Below, piece after piece: positions 36,564-45,255 of a stretch of 64,000 nt of DNA; the first letter of the stretch is position 1, and every line of letters begins with the position of its first letter. This DNA is from Streptomyces blattellae. Lineage in GTDB: Bacteria; Actinomycetota; Actinomycetes; Streptomycetales; Streptomycetaceae. The notes under the pieces were generated by a model that was not told where the DNA came from, made no database searches, and saw only the letters and a list, made by a program, of their open reading frames with translations. Both the position numbers and the translations under genes were made by a program. The stretch covers positions 62,001 to 126,000 of the forward strand of contig NZ_WJBG01000253.1 in assembly GCF_009709555.1 (NCBI RefSeq), written 5' to 3'.

Positions 36564-38099
36564 TCAGCTCCCGGGATACGGCCAGGGGTTGGCCCGGCAG
36601 CGGATCCCGTCGTGGTCGAGGAACTTGGTCTGCTGCTGCATGACCGGGGCGAGGTCGCCGTCCTTGTCGCAGGTGACGTGGCTGTAGCCGAGACGGTGAC
36701 CGACCTCGTGGTTGATCAGCATCTGCCGGTACGCGTGTATCTGATCGCCGTACGTCTTCGCCCCCTGCGCCCAGCGATAGGCGTTGATCATCACGCGTTC
36801 CGTCGCCGCGGAGTCGCAGGACACGTTGTCCTCGGTCGTGTCCAGGCCCGACTTGGCGCACCAGTCGGCGGTGGTGCCGGGGCTGGCGAGCGTGATCACG
36901 AAGTCGGGCTTGCCGGAGTAGATGCGCTCGAAGGTACGGGCGCCGTTGTGGGCCCAGCTCCGGTCGTCGTTGAGCGTCTCCTGCACGGCCTGCGCGAAGA
37001 GTTCACCGTCGAGGTCGAGCCCCTGCTCCACGTCCACGCGGTAGGTGTACTTCTGCCCCGTGCCGGGCGCCTTGTCGATGCCGGCGATGGCGTCGAACTT
37101 GCCGGAGCCGTCGAGCGTCGGGCTGAGCGCGTACTTCTGGTCCATCTTCTGCGCATACGTCAGCGGTGCCACGCTCGGCGACGTGGAGGGCGTCGGCCGC
37201 CCGTCCGCGCGCGAGGCACCGTCGCGGGCGTCCCGGGACTGGTCGGTGGCGGACTGCGACCGTACGGTGTCGTCGTCGCGCCCCCCGGTGACCTGGCCGG
37301 CCACGACAACGGCCAGCACGGTCGTGACAGCGAGGGCCGCGATGCCCGTGAAGGTCCGCCCCTTGCCGCCCTTGGCCTGCACGGGCTCGCCGGTGGGCGG
37401 CGCGTCGTCGGCGTCGTCCTCGGTGTCGTTCGCGAGGCCGGTCGCCCCGGCGGACCACTCGGTGACGGAGGCATACGGATCGGAGGCGGGTGTACGGGGT
37501 GAGAAGGCGTCGACTTCCTCGTCGAACGCGGCGAGGTACTCCTGGCGCGGCCCACCCGGAGGTGCCTGCCGCTGTCGCGGTATCGCGGCGCCGGGCCCGG
37601 CCGGAGCCCCGTACCCGCCCCCGCCGCGTCCGCTCGGCTCGCCCCAGCCCTCACCGGGTTCCCGCTGCTCAGGGTGCCCACCCCGGGCTTGGGGGACACC
37701 ACGCGCGGGCGTGCCGTCGGCGTAACGGGGGGTGCCATGAGCGGGGGTGCCGTCGGGCAACCGCGGGAAACCATGAGCCGGCGTCCCATCAGGCAACCGC
37801 GGGAAACCATGAGCCGGCGTCCCATCAGGCAACCGCGGGAAACCATGAGCCGGCGTCCCCTCGGGAACCCTTGGCGCACCACGAGCCGGGGTCCCGTCCG
37901 CAAGCCTCGGAAAGCCGTACGCCGGCGTGCCGCCAGGGACCCTCGGCCCACCGCGTGGCGAGGAGCCGCCAGGAACCCTCGGTACACCCCGTGGTGAGGA
38001 ACCGTCAGGAACCCTCGGCTCACTCCGGGCCGGAGTGCCGTCGGAACCACCCTCGGCCGCACCCTTGGGCGCGGGTCCGCGCCGGCTGTGGCGTCCCAC
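36564..38099 (-). CDS. DUF3152 zincin-like protein with 12-aa repeats
   Basis: 511-aa membrane-anchored protein. Residues ~15-170 are degenerate 12-residue repeats (consensus RLPDGTPAHGFP). One membrane helix (~245-268) is followed by a Ser/Thr-rich linker and a DUF3152 domain with zinc motif HEVGHRLGYSH. The C-terminal domain should lie outside the cell. Two exact 36-bp units, 37759-37794 and 37795-37830, indicate recent repeat expansion. Starts 8 bp after the upstream hydrolase. Protease activity is plausible, not shown. Confidence 0.85.
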   Translation of the reverse strand: MGRHSRRGPAPKGAAEGGSDGTPARSEPRVPDGSSPRGVPRVPGGSSPRGGPRVPGGTPAYGFPRLADGTPARGAPRVPEGTPAHGFPRLPDGTPAHGFPRLPDGTPAHGFPRLPDGTPAHGTPRYADGTPARGVPQARGGHPEQREPGEGWGEPSGRGGGGYGAPAGPGAAIPRQRQAPPGGPRQEYLAAFDEEVDAFSPRTPASDPYASVTEWSAGATGLANDTEDDADDAPPTGEPVQAKGGKGRTFTGIAALAVTTVLAVVVAGQVTGGRDDDTVRSQSATDQSRDARDGASRADGRPTPSTSPSVAPLTYAQKMDQKYALSPTLDGSGKFDAIAGIDKAPGTGQKYTYRVDVEQGLDLDGELFAQAVQETLNDDRSWAHNGARTFERIYSGKPDFVITLASPGTTADWCAKSGLDTTEDNVSCDSAATERVMINAYRWAQGAKTYGDQIHAYRQMLINHEVGHRLGYSHVTCDKDGDLAPVMQQQTKFLDHDGIRCRANPWPYPGS

Positions 38100-38107
38100 C
38101 TCGCCCC

Positions 38108-39106
38108 TCAGCTCCCCGCGGTCTCGACGGCAGTCCCCGTGACGGCATTCAACTCACCGGTGTCGGCGAGGAGTTCCCGGAAGGCCCGCGCCACCACCTC
38201 GGGGTACTCCATCATCGCCACGTGACCGGCATCCGGCAAGGACAGCAGCCGGGAGGAGCGGAAGGAACGCGCCGCCCTCTGGCTCATGCGGTAGCCGACG
38301 AGTTGGTCCCGGCCACCATAGATGAGAAGGGTCGGCGCCAGGACGCGCTCGGCCTGGCGCCACAGCCCGTGCTGGCCACCCAGCGTGTACGCGTTGACGA
38401 TCCCGCGCGCGGAGCGTGCCAGCGCGTCCCAGAAGTACGGCAGTTGCAGCCGCCGCGTCATCTCCTGCACGGCGTTGTCGAACTCCTCGGGCGTCACGCG
38501 CCCGCGATCGCCGTAGCAGAGCCCCATCACCCCGCGCACCCGCTGCTCCGCTGACCAGTCCTTGCTGTACCGGGTGAACAGGGGCGCCACGCCGGGCAGC
38601 GCCAGCAGGGCCGTCGGAACGGCGGTGGGCTGGATGCGCAGTTCCGGAAGCGCGGGGGACACGAGGGTGAGCGTGCGGATCAGGTCGGGGCGCACGGCGG
38701 CGACGCGGGTGGAGACCGCGCCGCCCAGCGAATTGCCGAAGATGTGCACGGGGCCGCGCCCGGAGGCGTCGAGATAACGGATCACCGCGCGGGCGTGCGC
38801 GGTGATCGAGTAGTCGCCGTCGTCCGGTGGCGGGGAGTCGCCGAAGCCGGGGAGGTCGAGGGCCTCGCTGTCGACATGCGCGTCGAGCAACGGCATCAGT
38901 CCCGACCAGTTCTGCGAGGAGCCGCCGAGTCCGTGGACGTACAGCGCGGGCGGAAGGCCTTCGCGGGCCGCGGGCCTCGACCGGACCGTCAGCGTGATCC
39001 CCGGCAGCCGCACCGACCTGAGCCGCTCGCCCTCCGCGACCCTGACGGGCGACACCTTCGGGAGCGCACTGCTGGCAGGTGCGGACGGCAGCTCGGTCGA
39101 AGACAT
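38108..39106 (-). CDS. Alpha/beta hydrolase
   Basis: 332-aa alpha/beta-fold hydrolase. Oxyanion HGLGGSSQNW, nucleophile GNSLGG, acid in GGRDQLVGYR and His in DAGHVAMMEYP complete the catalytic set. The N-terminal ~25 residues are disordered. No signal peptide. Next to and probably co-transcribed with the DUF3152 gene. Substrate unknown. Confidence 0.88.
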   Translation of the reverse strand: MSSTELPSAPASSALPKVSPVRVAEGERLRSVRLPGITLTVRSRPAAREGLPPALYVHGLGGSSQNWSGLMPLLDAHVDSEALDLPGFGDSPPPDDGDYSITAHARAVIRYLDASGRGPVHIFGNSLGGAVSTRVAAVRPDLIRTLTLVSPALPELRIQPTAVPTALLALPGVAPLFTRYSKDWSAEQRVRGVMGLCYGDRGRVTPEEFDNAVQEMTRRLQLPYFWDALARSARGIVNAYTLGGQHGLWRQAERVLAPTLLIYGGRDQLVGYRMSQRAARSFRSSRLLSLPDAGHVAMMEYPEVVARAFRELLADTGELNAVTGTAVETAGS

Positions 39107-39225
39107 GCAGCAATGTTACGAGACGATCACGCAGTGGTTCATGTGTTCGCCATCACAACCAACGCCCCCTGCCCCACGGGAACTCACGCGAGCCCACACC
39201 CCCGCCCCGCACGAACTCCACGTCA

Positions 39226-39259
39226 CGATCCGGACGCGGATCGCATAGCGTCCGGATCG
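39226..39259. repeat. Perfect 12-bp inverted repeat in divergent intergenic region
   Basis: Arms CGATCCGGACGC (39226-39237) and GCGTCCGGATCG (39248-39259), 10-nt spacer. About 80 bp before the acidic-protein start and 120 bp from the divergent hydrolase start. No U-run follows; operator-like or a 5'-UTR hairpin. Confidence 0.55.
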
Positions 39260-39339
39260 GGTGTCTCCTAGGCTCGTAAAGAGGGCACCCGCATGTGGCC
39301 CCTGCTTCCCCGGGGACGTTCGTAGGAAGGGAGCCCGTC

Positions 39340-39570
39340 ATGGCCGTAGACCCGACCGATCCTGACACCTTCGAGGAGTTCGAGGAGTTCCAGGAGAGCG
39401 ACGAGGACATCGACGTCGAGGCCCCGGAAGGCGATGCCGCCGAACAGCACGCCGATGTCGCGCCGGACCGCGACGACTCACTGAACGGCGTGGACCCGGA
39501 CCGCGCCAGCGAGGCGGATCTTCTGGAACAGGCCCGCGTGGTGTCACTGGACGAGGACGACTACCGGTGA
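39340..39570 (+). CDS. Small acidic protein
   Basis: 76-aa protein, strongly acidic (FEEFEEFQESDEDIDVEAPEGD near the N-terminus), predicted disordered. ATG follows AGGAAGGGAG. No recognised domain. Ends 171 bp before the TetR gene. Coding probability rests on the ribosome site, start/stop and G/C-ending codons. Confidence 0.7.
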   Translation: MAVDPTDPDTFEEFEEFQESDEDIDVEAPEGDAAEQHADVAPDRDDSLNGVDPDRASEADLLEQARVVSLDEDDYR

Positions 39571-39741
39571 GCAGCGACGAGACGGCACAATGCCCGACCC
39601 GCCCCTGTTTCAAACCTTTCACACCACTTTCGTAGCCGTCCGGTCCGTGAAATTCTGCGCTCGTACCGCGCACACCACGGTTACCGAAAAGTACGATGGC
39701 CGCGCGGCGCACACCGCATGTGGACGACTTTGGGAGGCGGC

Positions 39742-40383
39742 GTGACAGCCATCGAGCAGACAGAGGCGGCACGCCCGAGGGGCACGCGCCTGCCGCGCCG
39801 AGCCCGGCGGAACCAGCTTCTGGGCGCCGCCCAGGAAGTCTTCGTGGCACAGGGCTACCACGCGGCCGCGATGGACGACATCGCCGAGCGCGCCGGGGTC
39901 AGCAAGCCGGTGCTCTACCAGCACTTCCCGGGCAAGCTCGACCTCTACCTCGCCCTGCTGGACCAGCACTGCGAGTCCTTGATCCAGTCCGTACGCCACG
40001 CGCTGGCGTCGACGACCGACAACAAGCAGCGCGTACGGGCGACGATGGACGCGTACTTCGCGTACGTCGAGGACGACGGCGGCGCCTTCCGCCTGGTCTT
40101 CGAGTCCGACCTGACGAACGAGCCCGCGGTACGCGAGCGCGTCGACAAGGTCACCAATGAGTGCGCCGAGGCGATCTGCGACGTGATCGCCGAGGACACC
40201 GGCCTCTCGCGCGCCGAGTCGATGCTGCTCGCCTCCGGTCTGGGCGGCCTCGCCCAGGTGGTGGCACGCTCCTGGCTGCACAGTGACCGCAGCGTCCCAC
40301 GCGACCAGGCGGTCCAGCTGCTGACCTCGCTGGCCTGGCGGGGCATCGCGGGCTTCCCGCTGCACGGCATCGACCACCACTGA
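39742..40383 (+). CDS. TetR-family transcriptional regulator
   Basis: 213-aa TetR regulator. HTH spans ~20-65: MDDIAERAGVSKPVLYQHFPGKLDLY. C-terminal ligand-binding domain is helical. GTG start after GGGAGG at 39731-39737; eight earlier codons rejected. A possible own promoter, TACGAT near 39693, lies upstream. Target genes cannot be named; the DUF3107 gene is downstream. Confidence 0.92.
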   Translation: MTAIEQTEAARPRGTRLPRRARRNQLLGAAQEVFVAQGYHAAAMDDIAERAGVSKPVLYQHFPGKLDLYLALLDQHCESLIQSVRHALASTTDNKQRVRATMDAYFAYVEDDGGAFRLVFESDLTNEPAVRERVDKVTNECAEAICDVIAEDTGLSRAESMLLASGLGGLAQVVARSWLHSDRSVPRDQAVQLLTSLAWRGIAGFPLHGIDHH

Positions 40384-40572
40384 CCGCCGTACAACAGCGC
40401 GCACCGCTGACGGCCGTATGCCGGCGCGCACCGCATACCGTCCGTTTGTTCCCGCCTGTTGTTCGCTCCTGGCGTTCCCCCGCGCAACGTGTACATCCCC
40501 TCACCGGGCTAATGTGTGCTGCGTACGGCGCGGAAGGTCGCGCACTTCACTGACCGTCGGAGGGACATAGCC

Positions 40573-40800
40573 GTGGAGGTCAAGATCGGCGTGCAGCACG
40601 CGCCCCGCGAGATCGTTCTGGAGAGCGGTCAGAGTGCCGAGGAGGTCGAGCGGGCGGTGTCCGAAGCGCTGGCCGGCAAGTCGGCGCTGCTGAGCCTCGT
40701 GGACGAACACGGCCGCAAGGTCCTGGTCCCGGCGGACCGCCTCGCCTACGTCGAGCTCGGCGAGCCGGCGCCACGCAAGGTGGGCTTCGGCGCCCTGTAG
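40573..40800 (+). CDS. DUF3107 family protein
   Basis: 75-aa actinobacterial DUF3107 protein (VEVKIGVQHAPREIVLESGQ start, KVLVPADRLAYVELGE near the end), probably a small beta-rich ATP-binding-type fold. GTG start after GGAGGGACATAGCC. Followed directly by a strong terminator. Function unknown; conserved across actinobacteria. Confidence 0.85.
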   Translation: MEVKIGVQHAPREIVLESGQSAEEVERAVSEALAGKSALLSLVDEHGRKVLVPADRLAYVELGEPAPRKVGFGAL

Positions 40801-40826
40801 TCACGCGTGAAGGAAATACGCGAAGT

Positions 40827-40862
40827 AGGGCCCGGCGGTCGGTCGCTCGACCGCCGGGCCCT
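40827..40862 (+). terminator. Intrinsic terminator
   Basis: Perfect 15-bp stem (40827-40841 / 40848-40862) with a 6-nt loop, followed by TTCCTTGTCC. Ends the DUF3107 transcript. Confidence 0.85.
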
Positions 40863-40873
40863 TTCCTTGTCCG

Positions 40874-40950
40874 CTGGCTTCCCCCTGACTTCCCTTCCCC
40901 CCTGGCTTCCCCTGGCTTCCCCCTGGCTTCCCCCTGGCTTCCCCCTGGCC
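40874..40950. repeat. Pyrimidine-rich 11-bp minisatellite
   Basis: Around five copies of TGGCTTCCCCC, the last four in perfect tandem. The minus strand is a run of GGGGGAAGCC units, with potential to form G-quadruplexes. Confidence 0.75.
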
Positions 40951-41068
40951 GGTTTCCTTCACAGACGGAGCACATATCGAGCACAGAGGAGGATTGCATT
41001 CCGCAGGTCACGGGTATGACGGGCTACGTCCGTGGTGCGCAGGCAGGCCGTGTGGGAGGGACCTCGTC

Positions 41069-41338
41069 ATGATCTTGGAAGCGCTTGGCTCCGCAGTGCT
41101 CGGCCTCGCACTGGCCTGGGCCGCGATCCACCGCCTCTCGCACCGCCTCCCCGCCCGCCGCCTGGTCGTCCCGACCGGCGTCGCAGGCGCTGTCTTCGGC
41201 GCTTTCCTCACCCAGGGCGCCCTGGACGCAGGCAACGTCCTGCTGATCCTGATCGGCGCGGCAACCGTCTCCGCAGCCTCCCTGTCCCTCCTCCTGCGCC
41301 CATCGGGAAGACTCCGCCGACGATCGGCAACGGCGTAA
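41069..41338 (+). CDS. Small membrane protein
   Basis: 89-aa protein with three predicted membrane helices: residues ~3-20, ~33-52 and ~55-75, ending in an Arg-rich tail (RPSGRLRRR). ATG 41069 follows GGGAGGG at 8 nt. No recognised family. Confidence 0.65.
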   Translation: MILEALGSAVLGLALAWAAIHRLSHRLPARRLVVPTGVAGAVFGAFLTQGALDAGNVLLILIGAATVSAASLSLLLRPSGRLRRRSATA

Positions 41339-41377
41339 AGGACAACCGCGCAGCCCCTAGAACGCCGTTCACCCTTC

Positions 41378-41430
41378 AGGGGCGCGGGGAACTGCGCGAC
41401 CAGCCCCCACCACCCCGCGGCCGCGAATCG
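41378..41430. repeat. Dispersed intergenic palindromic element
   Basis: The stretch TTCAGGGGCGCGGGGAACTG and what follows it closely resembles a sequence I recall as common in Streptomyces intergenic regions. It sits between convergent stops (41338 and 41454). Confidence 0.55.
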
Positions 41431-41453
41431 GCAGAAGCACCCCCAACGGAGCG

Positions 41454-42200
41454 CTACGCAGCCAACCCCAACGCAGCCATCCGCTTCGTATGGGCCTCCG
41501 TGATCCGCGAGAACATCCTGCCGACCTCAGCAAGATCGAACCCGTCGGCCACACCCCCCACCAGCATCGTCGACAACGCATCCCGGTCGGCCACCACCCG
41601 CTGGGACTGCGACAGCGCCTCCCCCATCAACCGCCGCGCCCACAGCGCGAGCCGCCCGCCCACCCGTGGGTCCACGTCGATCGCCGCACGCACCTTCTCC
41701 ACGGCGAAACCGGCATGCCCGGTGTCGTCCAGGACAGCCAGGACGAGTTCACGCGTGTCCGCGTCGAGCCGCGCGGCGACCTCACGGTAGAAGTCACTGG
41801 CGATCGAGTCGCCGACGTACGCCTTGACCAGCCCTTCCAGCCAGTCCGAAGGCGCCGTCTGCTTGTGGAAGCCGTCCAGCGCGGCGACGAACGGCTCCAT
41901 GGCCCGCGTCGGCTCCTCACCGATCTCCGTGAGTCGGTCGCGCAGCCGCTCGAAATGGTGGAACTCGGCCGACGCCATCTTCGCCAGTTCCGCCTTGTCC
42001 GCCAGCGTCGGGGCCAGCTTGGCGTCCTCCGCGAGCCGCTCGAACGCCGCCAGCTCCCCGTAGGCGAGCGCGCCGAGCAGGTCGACGACCGCGGCGCGGT
42101 ACTGCGGGTCGGCGGAGGCCTTCGCCCAGTCCTGGGCGGCGACTCCGGTGTGTTCGGCAGGGGTGTCGGAGGCGTTGTCAGGCTTGTCAGAGGTCGTCAT
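41454..42200 (-). CDS. Ferritin-like (MiaE-like) protein
   Basis: 248-aa ferritin-like di-iron fold protein. Metal-ligand pattern ELAAFERLAED, then AEFHHFERL, and a C-terminal TGHAGFAVEKV helix. Resembles actinobacterial ferritin-like/tRNA-hydroxylase (MiaE) relatives. Start at ATG 42200. Divergent from the DEAD-box helicase. Activity unproven. Confidence 0.8.
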   Translation of the reverse strand: MTTSDKPDNASDTPAEHTGVAAQDWAKASADPQYRAAVVDLLGALAYGELAAFERLAEDAKLAPTLADKAELAKMASAEFHHFERLRDRLTEIGEEPTRAMEPFVAALDGFHKQTAPSDWLEGLVKAYVGDSIASDFYREVAARLDADTRELVLAVLDDTGHAGFAVEKVRAAIDVDPRVGGRLALWARRLMGEALSQSQRVVADRDALSTMLVGGVADGFDLAEVGRMFSRITEAHTKRMAALGLAA

Positions 42201-42622
42201 GAAGCGCACAATAGCCCGCTCGCCGGACTAAGGAAGTCCCTGGTCAGTCACTGTGACGACGAGTACGTGAAGAGGTGTGACGACGACTACGTGACCGAAT
42301 CGGCCATCACATGTGCGCGTTTCCAGGGTATGGTGGTAATGCGCCTGCTGAGTACTTCGACGTAGCTCGACGGTTACTCGACAGGCTGCACGTATGAGGA
42401 TGCCCGGTCGGTGGCCCGATCGGCTCCGACCAGACAGCTCTCCACGGCCGTACGGCACTCTGCGTACGAAGTCTGGAGGGACCCCTCAGCGGTTCGAGCG
42501 CTAGAGCGTCGGCAGAGGTCTCCCGTGCCATACGGCTCGCCGTACGGCAGCCGACGTCCCCGGCACGGTCTGACACGACCCCCGCGCTCGCCTCGCGCCG
42601 CGCACACAGAAGAGGCAGCACC
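42201..42622. promoter_or_regulatory. Helicase leader/divergent control region
   Basis: 422-bp gap. Contains a 19-bp direct repeat (42252-42270 and 42276-42294, one mismatch), AT-richer sequence near 42320-42380, several GCCGTACGGC-type palindromes, and a 71-codon open frame (42411-42626) whose TGA overlaps the helicase CTG start. That frame uses rare codons (AGA, CTA, TCT) and is not called as a gene. Confidence 0.5.
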
Positions 42623-45121
42623 CTGACTACGACTTTCCGAGAGCTCGGGATCCTTCCCGAGACCGCCGAGGCCCTCGAAGCCGTCGGCATCATCAACCCC
42701 TTCCCCATCCAGGAGATGACGCTCCCCGTCGCCCTCTCGGGCACCGACGTCATCGGCCAGGCCAAGACCGGCACCGGCAAGACGCTGGGCTTCGGCCTCC
42801 CGCTCCTTGAGCGCGTCACCGTCCCCGCCGACGTGGAGGCCGGGCGTGCCGAGCCCGAGGCCCTCACCGACGCCCCGCAGGCCCTCGTCGTCGTCCCCAC
42901 GCGCGAGCTGTGCACCCAGGTCACCAACGACCTGCTGACGGCGGGCAAGGTGCGCAACGTCCGCGTGCTCGCCATCTACGGCGGCCGGGCGTACGAGCCT
43001 CAGGTCGAGGCCCTCAAGAAGGGCGTCGACGTCGTCGTCGGCACCCCGGGCCGGCTGCTCGACCTCGCGGGCCAGAAGAAGCTCAACCTCAAGCACATCA
43101 AGGCGCTCGTCCTCGACGAGGCCGACGAGATGCTCGACCTGGGCTTCCTGCCCGACGTCGAGAAGATCATCGACATGCTGCCGCCGCGCCGCCAGACGAT
43201 GCTGTTCTCGGCGACCATGCCGGGCGCGGTCATCGGTCTCGCCCGTCGCTACATGTCGCAGCCCACGCACATCCGCGCCGCCGCGCCGGACGACCAGGGC
43301 GCGACGGTCGCGAACATCAAGCAGTTCGTCTACCGCGCGCACTCCATGGACAAGCCGGAGATGGTCGCCCGCATCCTGCAGGCCGAGGGCCGCGGGCTGG
43401 CGATGATCTTCTGCCGTACGAAGCGCACGGCCGCCGACATCGCCGAGCAGCTCCAGCGCCGCGGGTTCGCCTCCGGCGCGGTCCACGGCGACCTCGGCCA
43501 GGGCGCGCGCGAGCAGGCCCTGCGCGCGTTCCGCAACGGCAAGGTCGACGTCCTCGTCTGTACCGATGTCGCCGCGCGCGGCATCGACGTCGAGGGTGTG
43601 ACGCACGTCATCAACTACCAGTCTCCCGAGGACGAGAAGACGTACCTGCACCGCGTCGGCCGCACCGGCCGTGCGGGCGCGAAGGGTACGGCCGTCACGC
43701 TCGTCGACTGGGACGACATCCCGCGCTGGCAGCTGATCAACAAGGCGCTGGAGCTGGACTTCAACGACCCGGCGGAGACGTACTCCAGCTCCCCGCACCT
43801 CTTCGAGGAACTGAACATCCCCGCGGGCACCAAGGGTGTCCTGCCGCGCTCGGAGCGCACGCGCGCCGGGCTCGACGCGGAGGAGGTCGAGGACCTCGGC
43901 GAGACGGGCGGTCGCGGTCCTCGCGGCCGTGGCCGTGGCGGTCGCGGTGACCGGGGCGAGTCCCGGTCCGCCGACCGCGAGCGCCCGGCCCGCACGCCGC
44001 GTCGCCGCCGCCGTACGCGCGGCGGGTCCGAACTGGACGAGACGGCTCCCAGCGGTACGGCCCCCGCGGCCGACACCCCGGCGGAGACCACCGCGGGCGA
44101 CGTGACCGCCGCTCCCCGTACTCCGCGCCGCCGTCGCCGCACGCGCGCCGGAGCGGCGGCAGAGCCGGTGCCGACGGCCACGGAGCCGACCAGCGAGCCC
44201 GCCGCAACCGCCGTAGCGACCGCGGAGGGCCCCGCCCTGGACGCCCCCGACGCCCCGGCCAAGCCGCGCCGCCGCCGTACGCGCAAGTCGGCGGAGCCGA
44301 CGGTCACCGAGGAGACGCAGACCGCGTCCGCCGTGCAGGTCCCGGAGACTCCGGCCGCTGCCGAGGCCCCCGAGACCGACGCTCCCGCCCCGCGCCGTCG
44401 CACCCGCAAGGCCACGGCCGCGGCGGAGACCGCGGTCGACACGGCCGAGGGCGCGGAGGAGACCAAGCCCCGCCGCACCCGTAAGAAGACGGCAGCCGCC
44501 GAGGTGGCGACCGACCCGGCCGAGAGTACGGAGGCCAAGCCGCGCCGTACGCGGAAGGCCACGGCGGCCACCGAGGCGCCGGAGGCCATAGAGGCCAAGC
44601 CCCGCCGCACCCGCAAGACGGCAGCCGCCGCCGAAGCCGCAGTCGACACAGCCGAGGCGACGGACGCAAAGCCCCGCCGCACCCGCAAGACCACGGCCAC
44701 CACCGAGACACCGGAGCCCACCGAGGCAAAGCCCCGCCGCACCCGCAAGACCGCAGCCGCCGCCGAAGCCGCAGTCGACACAGCCGAGGCGACGGACGCA
44801 AAGCCCCGCCGCACCCGCAAGACCACGGCGGCCACCGAGGCGCCGGAGGCCATAGAGGCCAAGCCCCGCCGCACCCGCAAGACGGCAGCCGCCGCCGAAG
44901 CACCGGAAGCCACGGAGCCCAAGCCCCGCCGCACCCGCAAGGCCGCCGCCACCGCCCAGACGGCGGAGATTCCGGCGCAGGCCACGCAGGAGCCGGAGGC
45001 CGCCGCTCCGCGCCGCCGCACCCGCAAGGCCACGGCGGCCACCGAGGCTCCGGAGACGACGGAGACGAAGCCGCGCCGCACCCGCAAGGCCACGGCCGCC
45101 GCGGAGCCCGCGGAGAGCTGA
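42623..45121 (+). CDS. DEAD-box RNA helicase with repetitive C-tail
   Basis: 832-aa ATP-dependent RNA helicase. Q-motif FRELGILPETAEAL…PFPIQ, motif I AKTGTGKT, Ia PTREL, II DEAD, III SAT, VI HRVGRTGRAG. From ~430 on is a ~400-residue Ala/Thr/Lys/Arg tail with more than a dozen PRRTRK units; a 98-bp segment recurs at 132-bp spacing. No ATG, GTG or TTG lies upstream of 42716, which would delete the Q-motif, so CTG 42623 (after AGAAGAGG) is the likely start. Probably acts in RNA remodelling. Confidence 0.85.
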   Translation: MTTTFRELGILPETAEALEAVGIINPFPIQEMTLPVALSGTDVIGQAKTGTGKTLGFGLPLLERVTVPADVEAGRAEPEALTDAPQALVVVPTRELCTQVTNDLLTAGKVRNVRVLAIYGGRAYEPQVEALKKGVDVVVGTPGRLLDLAGQKKLNLKHIKALVLDEADEMLDLGFLPDVEKIIDMLPPRRQTMLFSATMPGAVIGLARRYMSQPTHIRAAAPDDQGATVANIKQFVYRAHSMDKPEMVARILQAEGRGLAMIFCRTKRTAADIAEQLQRRGFASGAVHGDLGQGAREQALRAFRNGKVDVLVCTDVAARGIDVEGVTHVINYQSPEDEKTYLHRVGRTGRAGAKGTAVTLVDWDDIPRWQLINKALELDFNDPAETYSSSPHLFEELNIPAGTKGVLPRSERTRAGLDAEEVEDLGETGGRGPRGRGRGGRGDRGESRSADRERPARTPRRRRRTRGGSELDETAPSGTAPAADTPAETTAGDVTAAPRTPRRRRRTRAGAAAEPVPTATEPTSEPAATAVATAEGPALDAPDAPAKPRRRRTRKSAEPTVTEETQTASAVQVPETPAAAEAPETDAPAPRRRTRKATAAAETAVDTAEGAEETKPRRTRKKTAAAEVATDPAESTEAKPRRTRKATAATEAPEAIEAKPRRTRKTAAAAEAAVDTAEATDAKPRRTRKTTATTETPEPTEAKPRRTRKTAAAAEAAVDTAEATDAKPRRTRKTTAATEAPEAIEAKPRRTRKTAAAAEAPEATEPKPRRTRKAAATAQTAEIPAQATQEPEAAAPRRRTRKATAATEAPETTETKPRRTRKATAAAEPAES

Positions 45122-45132
45122 TCCCGTACCCG

Positions 45133-45168
45133 GATGGCCCGGTCCCACCTCCCGTGGGCCGGGCCATC
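45133..45168 (+). terminator. Hairpin after helicase gene
   Basis: Near-perfect ~15-bp stem (GATGGCCCGG… / …CCGGGCCATC) 12 bp after the stop. A 21-bp segment of the left arm (45128-45148) is repeated exactly at 45182-45202. Confidence 0.7.
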
Positions 45169-45255
45169 GGCGTTGTTGCGCACCCGGATGGCCCGGTCCC
45201 ACAACGGCCGGGTACCGGGCACCGCCGTAGCCGTCCCGCCCGATAACCTCACCTG

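Noticed and set aside
39742..40383. Mobile element or prophage signs near the TetR gene
   Set aside because: No integrase, transposase, tRNA or attachment-site repeats in the window.
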